Below are positions 24,991-33,682 of a stretch of 41,683 bases of DNA, one piece after another. Positions within the stretch are counted from its first letter, which is position 1. Each line of letters starts with the position of its first letter. The notes below the pieces were generated by a model. It was not told the origin of the DNA, did no database searches, and saw only the letters and a list, made by a program, of their open reading frames with translations. The position numbers and the translations under genes are program-made. This DNA comes from Lachnospiraceae bacterium. GTDB lineage: Bacteria; Bacillota; Clostridia; Lachnospirales; Lachnospiraceae. The stretch covers positions 1 to 41,683 of the forward strand of contig JAEEJA010000010.1 of NCBI GenBank assembly GCA_016281605.1, given 5' to 3'.

Positions 24991-25164
24991 ATGTCAAATG
25001 TTATCGTAAAAGAGAATGAGACATTGGATAGTGCTTTACGTCGTTTCAAGAGAAATTGCGCTAAGGCAGGTATTCAGCAGGAAATTCGTAAAAGAGAGCA
25101 TTATGAGAAGCCAAGCGTTCGTCGTAAGAAGAAGTCTGAAGCAGCTCGTAAGCGTAAATATTAA
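24991..25164 (+). CDS. rpsU: 30S ribosomal protein S21
   Basis: A 57-residue S21 read directly from the sequence: it begins [20 protein letters not shown], continues [20 protein letters not shown], and ends in the basic [15 protein letters not shown]21 sits near the 3' end of 16S rRNA and helps initiation. Two purine-rich sites precede it: GGAGG at 24972-24976 is 14 bases from the ATG, while AGGTG at 24979-24983 is 7 bases away and is the better spaced. It has its own strong promoter, a structured leader and a terminator. Confidence 0.97.
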   Translation: MSNVIVKENETLDSALRRFKRNCAKAGIQQEIRKREHYEKPSVRRKKKSEAARKRKY

Positions 25165-25190
25165 TTTTTTAGTATATTTTTGAATTATTA

Positions 25191-25235
25191 GGGCTGTGTG
25201 TGGCGCTTCCATATGCCATATACAGCTCTTTTTTT
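25191..25235 (+). terminator. Terminator after rpsU
   Basis: GGGCTGTGTGTGGC (25191-25204) pairs with GCCATATACAGCTC (25215-25228) through 14 pairs including four G-T wobbles, followed by seven T residues (25229-25235). Confidence 0.85.
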
Positions 25236-25322
25236 CTTTTATTCACCGAGATTTTTATAAAAGTATGAATAATAACGATTTATTACTGTCAAAATCATAT
25301 TTATTATATAAGGAGTATATGT

Positions 25323-26351
25323 ATGAGCGAGAGAATTAAAGTTGTATTAGATGCCATGGGCGGTGATTTTGCACCTGTTGAGACAATTAAAGGAGCTTGT
25401 ATGGCTCTTAAGGAGTCTGATAAGATAGAGCTTTTCCTAGTTGGACAAGAAGATAAGATGAAGGAAGAACTAAAAAAATATAATGATGTTGATCGTGAAA
25501 GAGTAAAGCTTGTACAGGCTTCTGAGGTGATAGGTTTTGATGAGCATCCGGTTGAGGCTATTAGAAATAAAAAGGATTCATCACTTGTTGTAGGTATGAA
25601 GCTTCTAAAAAAGGGACATGCAGATGCCTTTGTGTCTGCAGGCAGTACCGGTGCTATTCTAGTAGGAGGACAGCTTTTGGTGGGAAGACTTAAAGGGGTT
25701 GAAAGATCGCCTTTGGCTCCTCTTATTCCAACGGTTAAAGGTCAAACACTACTTATAGATTGCGGAGCTAATATGGATTCTAAGCCTACCAATCTGGTTC
25801 AATATGCACAGATGGGATCTATATACATGAAAAATATAGTAGGTGTGGATAATCCTAAGGTAGCTATAGTAAATGTTGGTGCTGAGGAAGAAAAAGGAAA
25901 TAAGCTTGTTAAAGAAACATTTCCGTTGTTAAAGGAATGTAAGGACATTAATTTTATCGGTAGTATAGAAACAAAGGAACTACCTGAAGGTGTTGCTGAT
26001 GTTGTTGTCTGCGATGCATTTGTAGGAAATGTTATATTGAAGCTTTATGAGGGACTCGGAAAGACATTTCTTGGTCTTATGAAGGAAGCTATATATAAAA
26101 ATACAAAGAGTAAGATAGGTGGAGCATTATTAAAGAATTCCCTTAAGGATTCCCTTAAGAATTTTAATGTAAATGCTTCTGATGTTGGAGGAGCTCCTAT
26201 GCTTGGTCTTAAAGGTCTTGTAATAAAGTCACATGGAAGCAGTGATTCTGTGGAAATAAAAAATGCAATCCTCCAATGTATAGAGTTTTCTGAAAATAAA
26301 ATTAATGATAAAATTGGCGAAGCAATAGGGAAGAAGGAAAACGAAGATTGA
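25323..26351 (+). CDS. plsX: Phosphate acyltransferase PlsX
   Basis: PlsX converts acyl-ACP and phosphate to acyl-phosphate, the acyl donor for PlsY in phospholipid synthesis; it acts at the inner face of the membrane. The 342-residue protein has the hallmark start VVLDAMGGDFAPVETIKGA, SAGSTGAILVGGQLLVGRL, LLIDCGANMDSKPTNLVQYA and the C-terminal DVGGAPMLGLKGLVIKSHG. AAGGAG precedes the ATG. The next gene begins one base after its stop and occupies the usual acpP position, with rnc after that, as in many Firmicutes. rpmF, often upstream, is absent. Confidence 0.97.
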   Translation: MSERIKVVLDAMGGDFAPVETIKGACMALKESDKIELFLVGQEDKMKEELKKYNDVDRERVKLVQASEVIGFDEHPVEAIRNKKDSSLVVGMKLLKKGHADAFVSAGSTGAILVGGQLLVGRLKGVERSPLAPLIPTVKGQTLLIDCGANMDSKPTNLVQYAQMGSIYMKNIVGVDNPKVAIVNVGAEEEKGNKLVKETFPLLKECKDINFIGSIETKELPEGVADVVVCDAFVGNVILKLYEGLGKTFLGLMKEAIYKNTKSKIGGALLKNSLKDSLKNFNVNASDVGGAPMLGLKGLVIKSHGSSDSVEIKNAILQCIEFSENKINDKIGEAIGKKENED

Positions 26352-26352
26352 T

Positions 26353-26571
26353 ATGAAAAAAAGAATTATATATGAACTTATTTCTGAGTGTTGTGGTGTT
26401 AAGCAGGAATTTATTAGAGATGAAGCTTACTTTACTTATGATTATGGTATGGACGAGTGTGAATTGAGAGAGCTAATAATAAAGAGTGAGGAAATTTTTA
26501 AAACAATAGTTCCTGAAGAAGAAATAACTAATATACAAAAAGTTGCAGATCTTATTTACTGTTTTATATAA
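26353..26571 (+). CDS. Acyl-carrier-protein-like protein lacking the phosphopantetheine serine
   Basis: A 72-residue protein with the size, four-helix pattern and position of acyl carrier protein between plsX and rnc. It can be aligned by eye to ACP: helix I IIYELISECCGVKQEFIRDE, the turn before helix II YDYGMDECELRELIIKSEE, and helix III EEEITNIQKVADLI. At the point where ACP has D-S-L, this protein reads D-E-C (codons GAC GAG TGT), so the serine that receives 4'-phosphopantetheine is Glu. It therefore cannot be charged in the normal way. The frame is intact and shows no frameshift. It could be a regulatory or structural partner of PlsX, or a decaying acpP with a second copy elsewhere. Confidence 0.75.
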   Translation: MKKRIIYELISECCGVKQEFIRDEAYFTYDYGMDECELRELIIKSEEIFKTIVPEEEITNIQKVADLIYCFI

Positions 26572-26586
26572 ATAAGTCTTAGAAAT

Positions 26587-26618
26587 CCTCCACCTCTATG
26601 TTAAATTGCAGGTGGAGG
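26587..26618 (+). other. Hairpin between the ACP-like gene and rnc
   Basis: CCTCCACCT (26587-26595) pairs with AGGTGGAGG (26610-26618), 9 bp with a 14-base loop. No T-run follows, so it is not a clear terminator; it may set differential expression or be an RNA processing site in front of rnc. Confidence 0.5.
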
Positions 26619-26652
26619 TATTGTGAGTCTTGACTAATGGAATGAGGTAATT

Positions 26653-27342
26653 ATGAATAGACAAAGAATCATAGAGGAATTCGAAAAAAGAGCTGGTTAT
26701 ATTTTCAATGATAAAAAAATACTTCTAGAAGCATTGACTCACAGTTCATATTCCAATGAAGTAAGAATCAATCTTTTGCCTTGTAACGAAAGGCTTGAAT
26801 TTTTGGGAGATGCAGTCTTAGAACTAATATCCTCCAGATATATATATACCAATTTTCCTGAAAAGCACGAAGGTGAGATGACCAGAATAAGAGCAAGTTA
26901 TGTTTGTGAACCTACCCTTGCCATGTGCGCTAGAGAAATAAGACTAGGTGAACTTTTATTCATGGGAAAAGGCGAGGAGATGTCTAATGGAAGAGAAAGA
27001 GATTCCATACTTTCAGATGCTTTAGAAGCTACTATTGGTGCAGTTTACTTGGACGGGGGATATGAAAAAGCTTCAAGATATATTGAGAAGATTATTCTTA
27101 ATGATATAGATAAAAAAGTTCTTTTCCATGACTCTAAATCAGCTTTGCAAGAGCTTGTTCAGGAAAATGATTCTATGAAGCTTGAATATGTGTTGCTTGA
27201 AGAAACAGGTCCGGATCATGCAAAGTTTTTTAGGTATGCAGTCGAAATTAATGGAAAACAGATTTCTGAGGGAAGCGGCCAGACAAAGAAGAAAGCAGAA
27301 CAACAGGCCGCCTATAAGGCGTTGCTTATATTAAAAAAATAA
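26653..27342 (+). CDS. rnc: Ribonuclease III
   Basis: RNase III cuts double-stranded RNA, including rRNA precursors. The 229-residue product has the catalytic domain (about 1-150) with the signature NERLEFLGDAVLELISSRYI and the second acidic set in DSILSDALEATIGAVYLDGG, and a C-terminal double-stranded RNA-binding domain (about 158-228; FHDSKSALQELVQEN, GSGQTKKKAEQQAAYKAL). GAGG precedes the ATG. It is followed by smc, the classic rnc-smc-ftsY order. Confidence 0.98.
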   Translation: MNRQRIIEEFEKRAGYIFNDKKILLEALTHSSYSNEVRINLLPCNERLEFLGDAVLELISSRYIYTNFPEKHEGEMTRIRASYVCEPTLAMCAREIRLGELLFMGKGEEMSNGRERDSILSDALEATIGAVYLDGGYEKASRYIEKIILNDIDKKVLFHDSKSALQELVQENDSMKLEYVLLEETGPDHAKFFRYAVEINGKQISEGSGQTKKKAEQQAAYKALLILKK

Positions 27343-27394
27343 ATTATAGATAGTTCTTAATAGTAAGAACTGCATCGTTGGAGGAACAGAAAAA

Positions 27395-30300
27395 ATGTAT
27401 CTTAAAAGTCTTGAAGTTCAGGGATTTAAGTCGTTTGCAAATAAATTAGTATTTGAATTTCATGATGGAATTACTGCTATAGTAGGACCAAACGGAAGTG
27501 GAAAAAGTAATGTTGCTGATGCTGTTAGATGGGTTCTCGGAGAGCAGAGCGCTAAACAGTTAAGAGGAGCAAAGATGGAAGATGTCATCTTTGCGGGTAC
27601 TGAGTTAAAAAGACCTTTAGGTTTTGCTTATGTAGCCATTACCTTAAGTAATGAGGATCATAAGTTAAATGTACCTTACGAGGAAGTAACTGTTTCGAGA
27701 AGAGTGTACAGATCAGGTGAAAGTGAATATATGATTAATCAGACTGCGTGTCGATTAAAGGATATTCATGAGCTTTTTTTTGATACCGGTGTAGGTAAAG
27801 AAGGTTATTCTATCATAGGTCAGGGACAAATCGATAAGATATTATCAGGAAGACCTGACGACAGAAGAGAACTCTTTGATGAAGCTGTAGGTATCGTAAA
27901 ATATAAGAAAAGAAAGTCAGAAACAGAGAAGCAGTTAGACCATGAAAGAGAAAACATGGTACGTATCGAAGATATCTTATCTGAGTTAGAAAGGCAGAGA
28001 GGACCTTTAAATGAAGAGGCTGCTGTTGCTAAAAGGTATCTCGAATTACGTGATGAACTTAAAAAATATGAAGTAAATATGTTTCTTGTTGATTATGATG
28101 ATTCTAATAAGAAAACAAAGCATATAGATGAAAATATAAAGACAATTGATATTCAATTTGCTGAAAAAGAAAAAGAGATAGAAGGCAGCAAATCAGAATA
28201 TGAAAAAATAGAAGAAGAGATAAGAACACAGGAAGAGCATATTGAAAGCATTAGAGAAAAAATAAGCTCTAAAGAAATAGAAAAAAATAATTGTGACAAT
28301 AATATTGAAGTTATAAAGAAAGATATCCTTATTATCAGAAATAATGAAGAGCATTACAATGAAAGACATAATGCGCTTACAGATGAAATAAAAAGAAAAA
28401 CTAAAGAAAAAGATAAATATATAGAATCAAAAAAAGAAAATGAAGAAAAAAGTATTAAGCTTGATGAAGAAAGAAAAGAATCTAATGATAATGCTCACAA
28501 AATCAGGATTACGATTAAGGGTATAGAAAAAGATATTGCTCAAAAAACAGAAGAAATAAGAGCTGAGATGGAGAATGGTTCTCAGATAAAAACTAGTAGA
28601 CAAAAGTACACTACTCTTATGGAACAGACTTCTATACAGAAGGCTAATATTAATCAAAAATTATTAAAAAATAAAGCAGAATATGATTCACTGACAGAGA
28701 AGGCTGAAATAGAAAAAGATTTAATAGAGGATAAGTCTGAAAGCCTTCAAAGTCTGGATGCTATCGATAAAACTCTTGAAGAGTCTATTCAGAATTTTAA
28801 GAATAAAAACCTACATATATCAGCAGAATTAAATGAAATTCAATCACAATTTCATATGAAAAATTCCAGTCTTCTTTCTATAAAAAATATGACAGAAAGA
28901 TATGAAGGTTATGGACAAAGTATTAAGAGAGTTATGGAGCAAAAAAACTCTAATCCGGGAATAATAGGAGTTGTTGCTGATGTTATAAAAACTCAGAAGA
29001 AATTCGAAACAGCAATTGAGACTGCTCTGGGGGGTCAGATTCAGAATATAGTAACCGATTCTCAAAATACGGCCAGAAGCATGATTGATTATCTTAAGAA
29101 AAATCGGTTTGGAAGGGCTACATTTCTTCCGCTTGACGCTATAACCCCATCAAAAAGTAATATTCCGGAGAGTACACTTAATGAAAAGGGTGCTCTTGGT
29201 ATTGCTTCAAGCCTGGTTGAAGGCAATAAGAAGTTTGATATTCTTTTGGAATATCTTTTGGGTAGAGTGCTTGTTGTAGATAATATTGATAACGCTATAA
29301 AGATTGCAAACAAATACAATCATAGAATACGTATGGTTACACTTGAAGGAGATCAGATAAATCCAGGTGGAGCCATGAGTGGCGGAGCGTATAAAAATTC
29401 CAATAATCTTCTTGGTAGAAGACGGGAAATAGAGAATCTTGAAAAGGAAGTAAAGGAGTTACAGGTAAAACTAATCAATTTAAAGAAAGCGCAGGAGGAA
29501 AACAACAGGCTTTTTGAAAGAGAAAGAGCAAAACAAGAAGGTAATCAAAAACTTAGGAGAGATCTTCAAATTGAGTTAAATACTGCAAAAGTAAATTATG
29601 ACAGATACTTAGAAGATATCGAAAAGAATAGAACTCAAAAAGCGGATATAGAAGCTCAGATGGAAGATTTCGAAGGACAGCTTAAGAACATTAATTCAAA
29701 GGCTAGTGAGTATGATGATGTACTTAAGGAGTCTTTAGATAAGCGTGAAAAGCTTGAAATAGAAAGACAGGAATTAGAAAGAAATAAAAAAGAACTTAAT
29801 AAACAGTTAAATGATACATTAAACCTTGTTAATAACCTTTTTACTCAAAGCTCAACATATTCTAATCAGGCAATATTTGATGGCGATAACATTCATAGAT
29901 TGAATGAAGAAATTATAAAGGCTAAGCACGAGCTTGACGAACTCGAGGATGATAATACAAATTTTGATTCTAGACTTAAGGAAAAAGAGGAAGAAATAGA
30001 AAAGATTAAAGAGTCTAAGAAGGGCATAGAGGAAGAAGAAAGACATTTAAAAAGAGAACTCAATGGTACTGTTGCTGATAATGAAGACTTAAAATCCAAG
30101 AATAAGGAGTTCTTAAAAAGACAGGAAGACCTGATAAATGAAAAGAACTCTCTTGATAAAGAGAAGATAAGACTTTCTAATCAGCGTGAAAAAATAACAG
30201 AATCTATGGATAATCTGATTAATTATATGTGGGAACAATATGAAATCACATATAATCAAGCATTACTTCTTAAGCAGGATTTAAAACTGGATGATACAAA

Positions 30301-30985
30301 GCTAAAGAAGAAGGTTCAGGAAATTAGAACTGATATAAAGAAGCTTGGTGATGTAAATGTAAATTCCATAGATAAAAGTATTGAAGTAAATGAAAGATAT
30401 GAATTATACTCATCACAACATGATGATATAGTAAAAGCTACTGATAATCTTATGAATATTATAGCTGAGCTTGATGAAAGGATGAGAATTACATTTAAGG
30501 AACAGTTTGCTAAGATTAACGAAAGCTTTAATAAGGTATTTCAGGTGCTTTTTGGTGGAGGAAAGGGACACTTAGAACTTACTGATGAAGGTGATGTATT
30601 AACCTCCGGAATAGCAATCATTGCTCAACCACCGGGAAAAAAGCTTCAAAACATGATGCAGCTGTCAGGTGGAGAAAAAGCTCTTACAGCTATATCGCTT
30701 TTATTTGCTATTCAGAAGTTAAAGCCTTCTCCATTCTGTCTTTTAGACGAGATAGAGGCTGCGCTTGATGACTCTAATGTAGATAGATTTGCTCAGTATC
30801 TTCATAAACTTACAAAGGATACTCAGTTTATAGTGATTACTCATAGACGAGGAACTATGAATCAGGCTGATATTCTCTATGGTATAACCATGCAGGAAAA
30901 GGGTATATCAACACTTGTTTCTGTAGATTTAGTAGAAGCAGAAGGTATGGTTGAGGATAAGAGAAAGGAAAAAGATAAAAAATAA
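27395..30985 (+). CDS. smc: Chromosome segregation ATPase SMC
   Basis: SMC is the core of the condensin that compacts and separates sister chromosomes with ScpA and ScpB. The 1196-residue protein has the N-terminal Walker A GPNGSGKSNVADAVRWVLGE (about 32-51), a long coiled coil (about 170-500), a hinge (about 515-670; includes NPGIIGVVADVIK and GDQINPGGAMSGGAYKNSNN), a second coiled coil (about 680-1030) and the C-terminal ABC signature LSGGEKALTAISLLFAI with Walker B FCLLDEIEAALDDSNV. Length is typical. GGAGG precedes the ATG. ftsY follows 18 bases downstream. Confidence 0.98.
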   Translation: MYLKSLEVQGFKSFANKLVFEFHDGITAIVGPNGSGKSNVADAVRWVLGEQSAKQLRGAKMEDVIFAGTELKRPLGFAYVAITLSNEDHKLNVPYEEVTVSRRVYRSGESEYMINQTACRLKDIHELFFDTGVGKEGYSIIGQGQIDKILSGRPDDRRELFDEAVGIVKYKKRKSETEKQLDHERENMVRIEDILSELERQRGPLNEEAAVAKRYLELRDELKKYEVNMFLVDYDDSNKKTKHIDENIKTIDIQFAEKEKEIEGSKSEYEKIEEEIRTQEEHIESIREKISSKEIEKNNCDNNIEVIKKDILIIRNNEEHYNERHNALTDEIKRKTKEKDKYIESKKENEEKSIKLDEERKESNDNAHKIRITIKGIEKDIAQKTEEIRAEMENGSQIKTSRQKYTTLMEQTSIQKANINQKLLKNKAEYDSLTEKAEIEKDLIEDKSESLQSLDAIDKTLEESIQNFKNKNLHISAELNEIQSQFHMKNSSLLSIKNMTERYEGYGQSIKRVMEQKNSNPGIIGVVADVIKTQKKFETAIETALGGQIQNIVTDSQNTARSMIDYLKKNRFGRATFLPLDAITPSKSNIPESTLNEKGALGIASSLVEGNKKFDILLEYLLGRVLVVDNIDNAIKIANKYNHRIRMVTLEGDQINPGGAMSGGAYKNSNNLLGRRREIENLEKEVKELQVKLINLKKAQEENNRLFERERAKQEGNQKLRRDLQIELNTAKVNYDRYLEDIEKNRTQKADIEAQMEDFEGQLKNINSKASEYDDVLKESLDKREKLEIERQELERNKKELNKQLNDTLNLVNNLFTQSSTYSNQAIFDGDNIHRLNEEIIKAKHELDELEDDNTNFDSRLKEKEEEIEKIKESKKGIEEEERHLKRELNGTVADNEDLKSKNKEFLKRQEDLINEKNSLDKEKIRLSNQREKITESMDNLINYMWEQYEITYNQALLLKQDLKLDDTKLKKKVQEIRTDIKKLGDVNVNSIDKSIEVNERYELYSSQHDDIVKATDNLMNIIAELDERMRITFKEQFAKINESFNKVFQVLFGGGKGHLELTDEGDVLTSGIAIIAQPPGKKLQNMMQLSGGEKALTAISLLFAIQKLKPSPFCLLDEIEAALDDSNVDRFAQYLHKLTKDTQFIVITHRRGTMNQADILYGITMQEKGISTLVSVDLVEAEGMVEDKRKEKDKK

Positions 30986-31003
30986 TATATAAGAGGGATA
31001 ATT

Positions 31004-32338
31004 ATGTTTAATTTTTTTAAAAAGAAGAATAAAAATAAGGATTCAGAGGTTGAAAATATAGAATCAATAGAAGATGATTCTTTGAAAGTAGATTCAGATG
31101 TAGCGGATGAATCTGAAAATACAACTGAGTCTGAAGATATCGAGAGTATTGTAGAATCTGAAAAAAATGAAGAAAGTGTAGAAGCAGCAAAAATCGTAAA
31201 TACTGAGGAATCAGTAAAAATCGTAAATACTGAGGAATCAGCAGGTTCTGATAATAATCAAGAGAAAACTGAATCGGAGACAGACGACAATATTAAAGAA
31301 TCAGATACACCTGAGGAAAAAAATAAATCAGAGACAGAAGAAAATGTAGCTTGGTCGGAAAGTGATGAAGAAACTGCTGAATCTGATAATGAAGTTGAAA
31401 CTCTCGAGGAAACAAAAAAAGAAAAAAAGGGTATGTTTGCTCGTCTTAAAGAGGGTTTATTTAAGACAAGAGATAATCTTAGTAAGGGCCTTTCCGGTAT
31501 TTTTTCGGGTTTTTCAGAGTTAAATGATGACTTTTATGAGGAACTTGAAGAAATTCTTATTATGGCAGATATCGGAGTGACAACAACAGAGAATATAATA
31601 GAGTCTTTGCAAGAAAGAGCAAAGGAAGAAAAGATAAAATCAGCTGAGGATTGTAAAAACCTTCTTAAGAGTATTATTAAGGAGCAGATGAGTGTTGGAG
31701 AAAACGAATATGAATTTGAAAACGAAAAGTCTGTAATACTTATGGTTGGTGTTAACGGTGCAGGAAAGACTACGACCTGCGGTAAAATTGCTTCACAGCT
31801 TAAGAATAACAAAAAAAGAGTTCTTCTTGCGGCTGCCGATACATTTAGAGCAGCAGCCATAGAACAGTTGACAACATGGGCTAATAGAGCAGGTGTAGAG
31901 ATTGTTGCAGGTTCCGAAGGAACAGATCCTGCCAGTGTGGTATTTGACTCCATCTCTGCAGCAAAAGCAAGAAATGCTGATGTTTTGCTGTGTGATACGG
32001 CAGGAAGATTACAGAATAAGAATAACCTTATGAAAGAGTTAGAAAAGATTAATAGAATTATAGACAGAGAGTATCCGGAGGCACATAAGGAAACATTTAT
32101 TGTGTTAGACGCTACTACAGGTCAAAATGCTCTTTCACAGGCAAGAGAATTTTCAAGTGTTACCGATATAACCGGTATTATACTTACTAAGCTCGATGGA
32201 ACTGCCAAGGGCGGTGTTGTTATAGCAATTCAGTCAGAATTAAAGATTCCTGTTAAGTATATAGGTGTAGGTGAGGGTATTATGGATCTTCAAAAGTTTG
32301 ATGCTGACAGCTTTGTAGAAGCACTGTTTGATCAGTAA
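31004..32338 (+). CDS. ftsY: Signal recognition particle receptor FtsY
   Basis: FtsY is the membrane-side GTPase partner of Ffh. The 444-residue protein starts with a Lys-rich MFNFFKKKNKNK, followed by an acidic, low-complexity A domain (to about residue 140) that carries a 9-residue tandem repeat. It ends with the NG domain, including VGVNGAGKTTTCGKIASQL, DTFRAAAIEQL, DTAGRLQNKNNLMKEL and TKLDGTAKGG. The acidic part is variable in the family and contributes to membrane association. GAGGG precedes the ATG. It is last in the plsX-rnc-smc-ftsY block; ylxM and ffh, which often follow, lie at the other end of the window in a separate transcript. Confidence 0.97.
   Translation: MFNFFKKKNKNKDSEVENIESIEDDSLKVDSDVADESENTTESEDIESIVESEKNEESVEAAKIVNTEESVKIVNTEESAGSDNNQEKTESETDDNIKESDTPEEKNKSETEENVAWSESDEETAESDNEVETLEETKKEKKGMFARLKEGLFKTRDNLSKGLSGIFSGFSELNDDFYEELEEILIMADIGVTTTENIIESLQERAKEEKIKSAEDCKNLLKSIIKEQMSVGENEYEFENEKSVILMVGVNGAGKTTTCGKIASQLKNNKKRVLLAAADTFRAAAIEQLTTWANRAGVEIVAGSEGTDPASVVFDSISAAKARNADVLLCDTAGRLQNKNNLMKELEKINRIIDREYPEAHKETFIVLDATTGQNALSQAREFSSVTDITGIILTKLDGTAKGGVVIAIQSELKIPVKYIGVGEGIMDLQKFDADSFVEALFDQ
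31189..31241 (+). repeat. 27-base in-frame tandem repeat inside ftsY
   Basis: Two copies with period 27 (31189-31214 and 31216-31241, identical over at least 25 bases) encode KIVNTEES twice within the acidic domain. The repeat keeps the frame and looks like a recent slippage or duplication that could vary among strains. Confidence 0.85.
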
Positions 32339-32359
32339 AATCCATATGATTACTTATGC

Positions 32360-32388
32360 TTGCAAAAGTATAGTAAAACATATATAAT
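32360..32388 (+). promoter_or_regulatory. Promoter of the ilvA-his operon
   Basis: TTGCAA (32360-32365), 17-base spacer, perfect TATAAT (32383-32388), about 43 bases before the ilvA start. The leader is too short to hold a T-box or his attenuator. Confidence 0.7.
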
Positions 32389-32431
32389 GAAATTTGCTTT
32401 ATTAATTGATTTAAGGGAAAGAGGTATGTTT

Positions 32432-33646
32432 ATGAAACTTGAAAAATTTGAAGAAGCGGCTAAAAAAGTAAAGGAAGTAACATTTCCCACAAATTTAATA
32501 TTTAGTGAATATTATTCTCAAAAAACAGGAAATAAAGTGTACTTTAAGCCGGAGAATCTTCAAAATACAGGTGCTTATAAGGTGAGAGGTGCTTATTATA
32601 AAATTTCTACATTAAATGATGAGCAGAGAAAGAAAGGACTTATAACCGCATCTGCAGGAAACCATGCTCAGGGTGTTGCAAATGCTGCACGTATATATGG
32701 TGTTCCGGCTACAATTGTTATGCCTACTACAACTCCTATAATTAAGGTGAACAGAACTAAGGCATATGGCGCTAACGTGGTGTTATACGGAAATGTTTAT
32801 GATGATGCGGAAAAGAAGGCTTATGAAATAGCAAAGGTTAATGGTCTTACATTTGTACATCCTTTCAATGATCTTGATGTAGCAACCGGACAGGGAAGTA
32901 TAGCTATGGAAATATTCATGGAGCTTCCGACTGTTGATATAATCCTTGTTCCTATAGGAGGAGGCGGACTTTGCTCCGGAGTAGCAACTCTGGCTAAACT
33001 TCTTAATCCTAATATTAAAGTAATTGGCGTTGAACCAAAGGGTGCAGCCAGTATGAGTGCTGCCATTGAGGCAGGAAAGCCTGTAACACTTCCGTCCGCT
33101 GTTACTATAGCAGACGGAACCGCTGTTAAGACTGTAGGTGATAAGGTATTACCGTATGTTCAGAAAAATGTTGATGAGATTATAACTATCGATGATTCTG
33201 AACTTATCATTAATTTCCTTGATATAATCGAAAATCATAAAATGGTAGTTGAAAACTCCGGTTTACTGACTGCCGCTGCATTGTCGCATCTTAAAGTTAA
33301 AAATAAAAAGGTGGTATCCATCCTAAGCGGAGGTAATATGGATATTATAACACTTTCAAGTGTAGTTCAGCATGGTCTTATAGCAAAGGGACGAATCTTT
33401 TCTGTTTCTGTTCAGCTTCCTGACAGACCGGGTGAACTTTTAAGAGTTGCGGATGTTATTGCTAAGCTTCAGGGAAATATTATCAGACTTGATCATAATC
33501 AGTTTGTAAGTATTAACAGAAATGCAGCTGTTGAACTAAGAATAACCATGGAAGCATTTGGACCTGATCACAAACAAAAAATAATTGATGGTCTTTTTAA
33601 TGCCGGTTTTAATCCAACACTGGTTATGACATCTGATTTTTATTGA
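32432..33646 (+). CDS. ilvA: Threonine ammonia-lyase (threonine dehydratase)
   Basis: A PLP enzyme that deaminates L-threonine to 2-oxobutyrate, the precursor of isoleucine. The product is about 404 residues. The catalytic domain (about 1-310) has the PLP lysine in NLQNTGAYKVRGAYYKI, SAGNHAQGVANAARIYGVPA and the phosphate-binding PIGGGGLCSG. A single ACT-like regulatory domain follows (about 325-404; FSVSVQLPDRPGELLRVADV). This short, one-ACT form may be biosynthetic or catabolic. ATG 32432 is chosen because AGAGG lies 8 bases upstream; ATG 32426 is too close to it. It leads an operon otherwise made of histidine genes. Confidence 0.93.
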   Translation: MKLEKFEEAAKKVKEVTFPTNLIFSEYYSQKTGNKVYFKPENLQNTGAYKVRGAYYKISTLNDEQRKKGLITASAGNHAQGVANAARIYGVPATIVMPTTTPIIKVNRTKAYGANVVLYGNVYDDAEKKAYEIAKVNGLTFVHPFNDLDVATGQGSIAMEIFMELPTVDIILVPIGGGGLCSGVATLAKLLNPNIKVIGVEPKGAASMSAAIEAGKPVTLPSAVTIADGTAVKTVGDKVLPYVQKNVDEIITIDDSELIINFLDIIENHKMVVENSGLLTAAALSHLKVKNKKVVSILSGGNMDIITLSSVVQHGLIAKGRIFSVSVQLPDRPGELLRVADVIAKLQGNIIRLDHNQFVSINRNAAVELRITMEAFGPDHKQKIIDGLFNAGFNPTLVMTSDFY

Positions 33647-33682
33647 TAATAATGTATAATTCATATATAAATTGAGGTAATT

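Noticed and set aside
26440-26480. Frameshift in the ACP-like gene explaining the lost serine
   Set aside because: Flanking helices II and III remain in the same frame and align on both sides of D-E-C, so a substitution and not a frameshift is needed.
31534-31953. 139-codon minus-strand frame inside ftsY
   Set aside because: Antisense to the conserved GTPase domain of ftsY, with no promoter or binding site.
32339-32431. T-box or histidine attenuator in front of ilvA-his
   Set aside because: Only about 40 bases separate the TATAAT promoter from the ilvA start, with no terminator stem or run of His or Thr codons.
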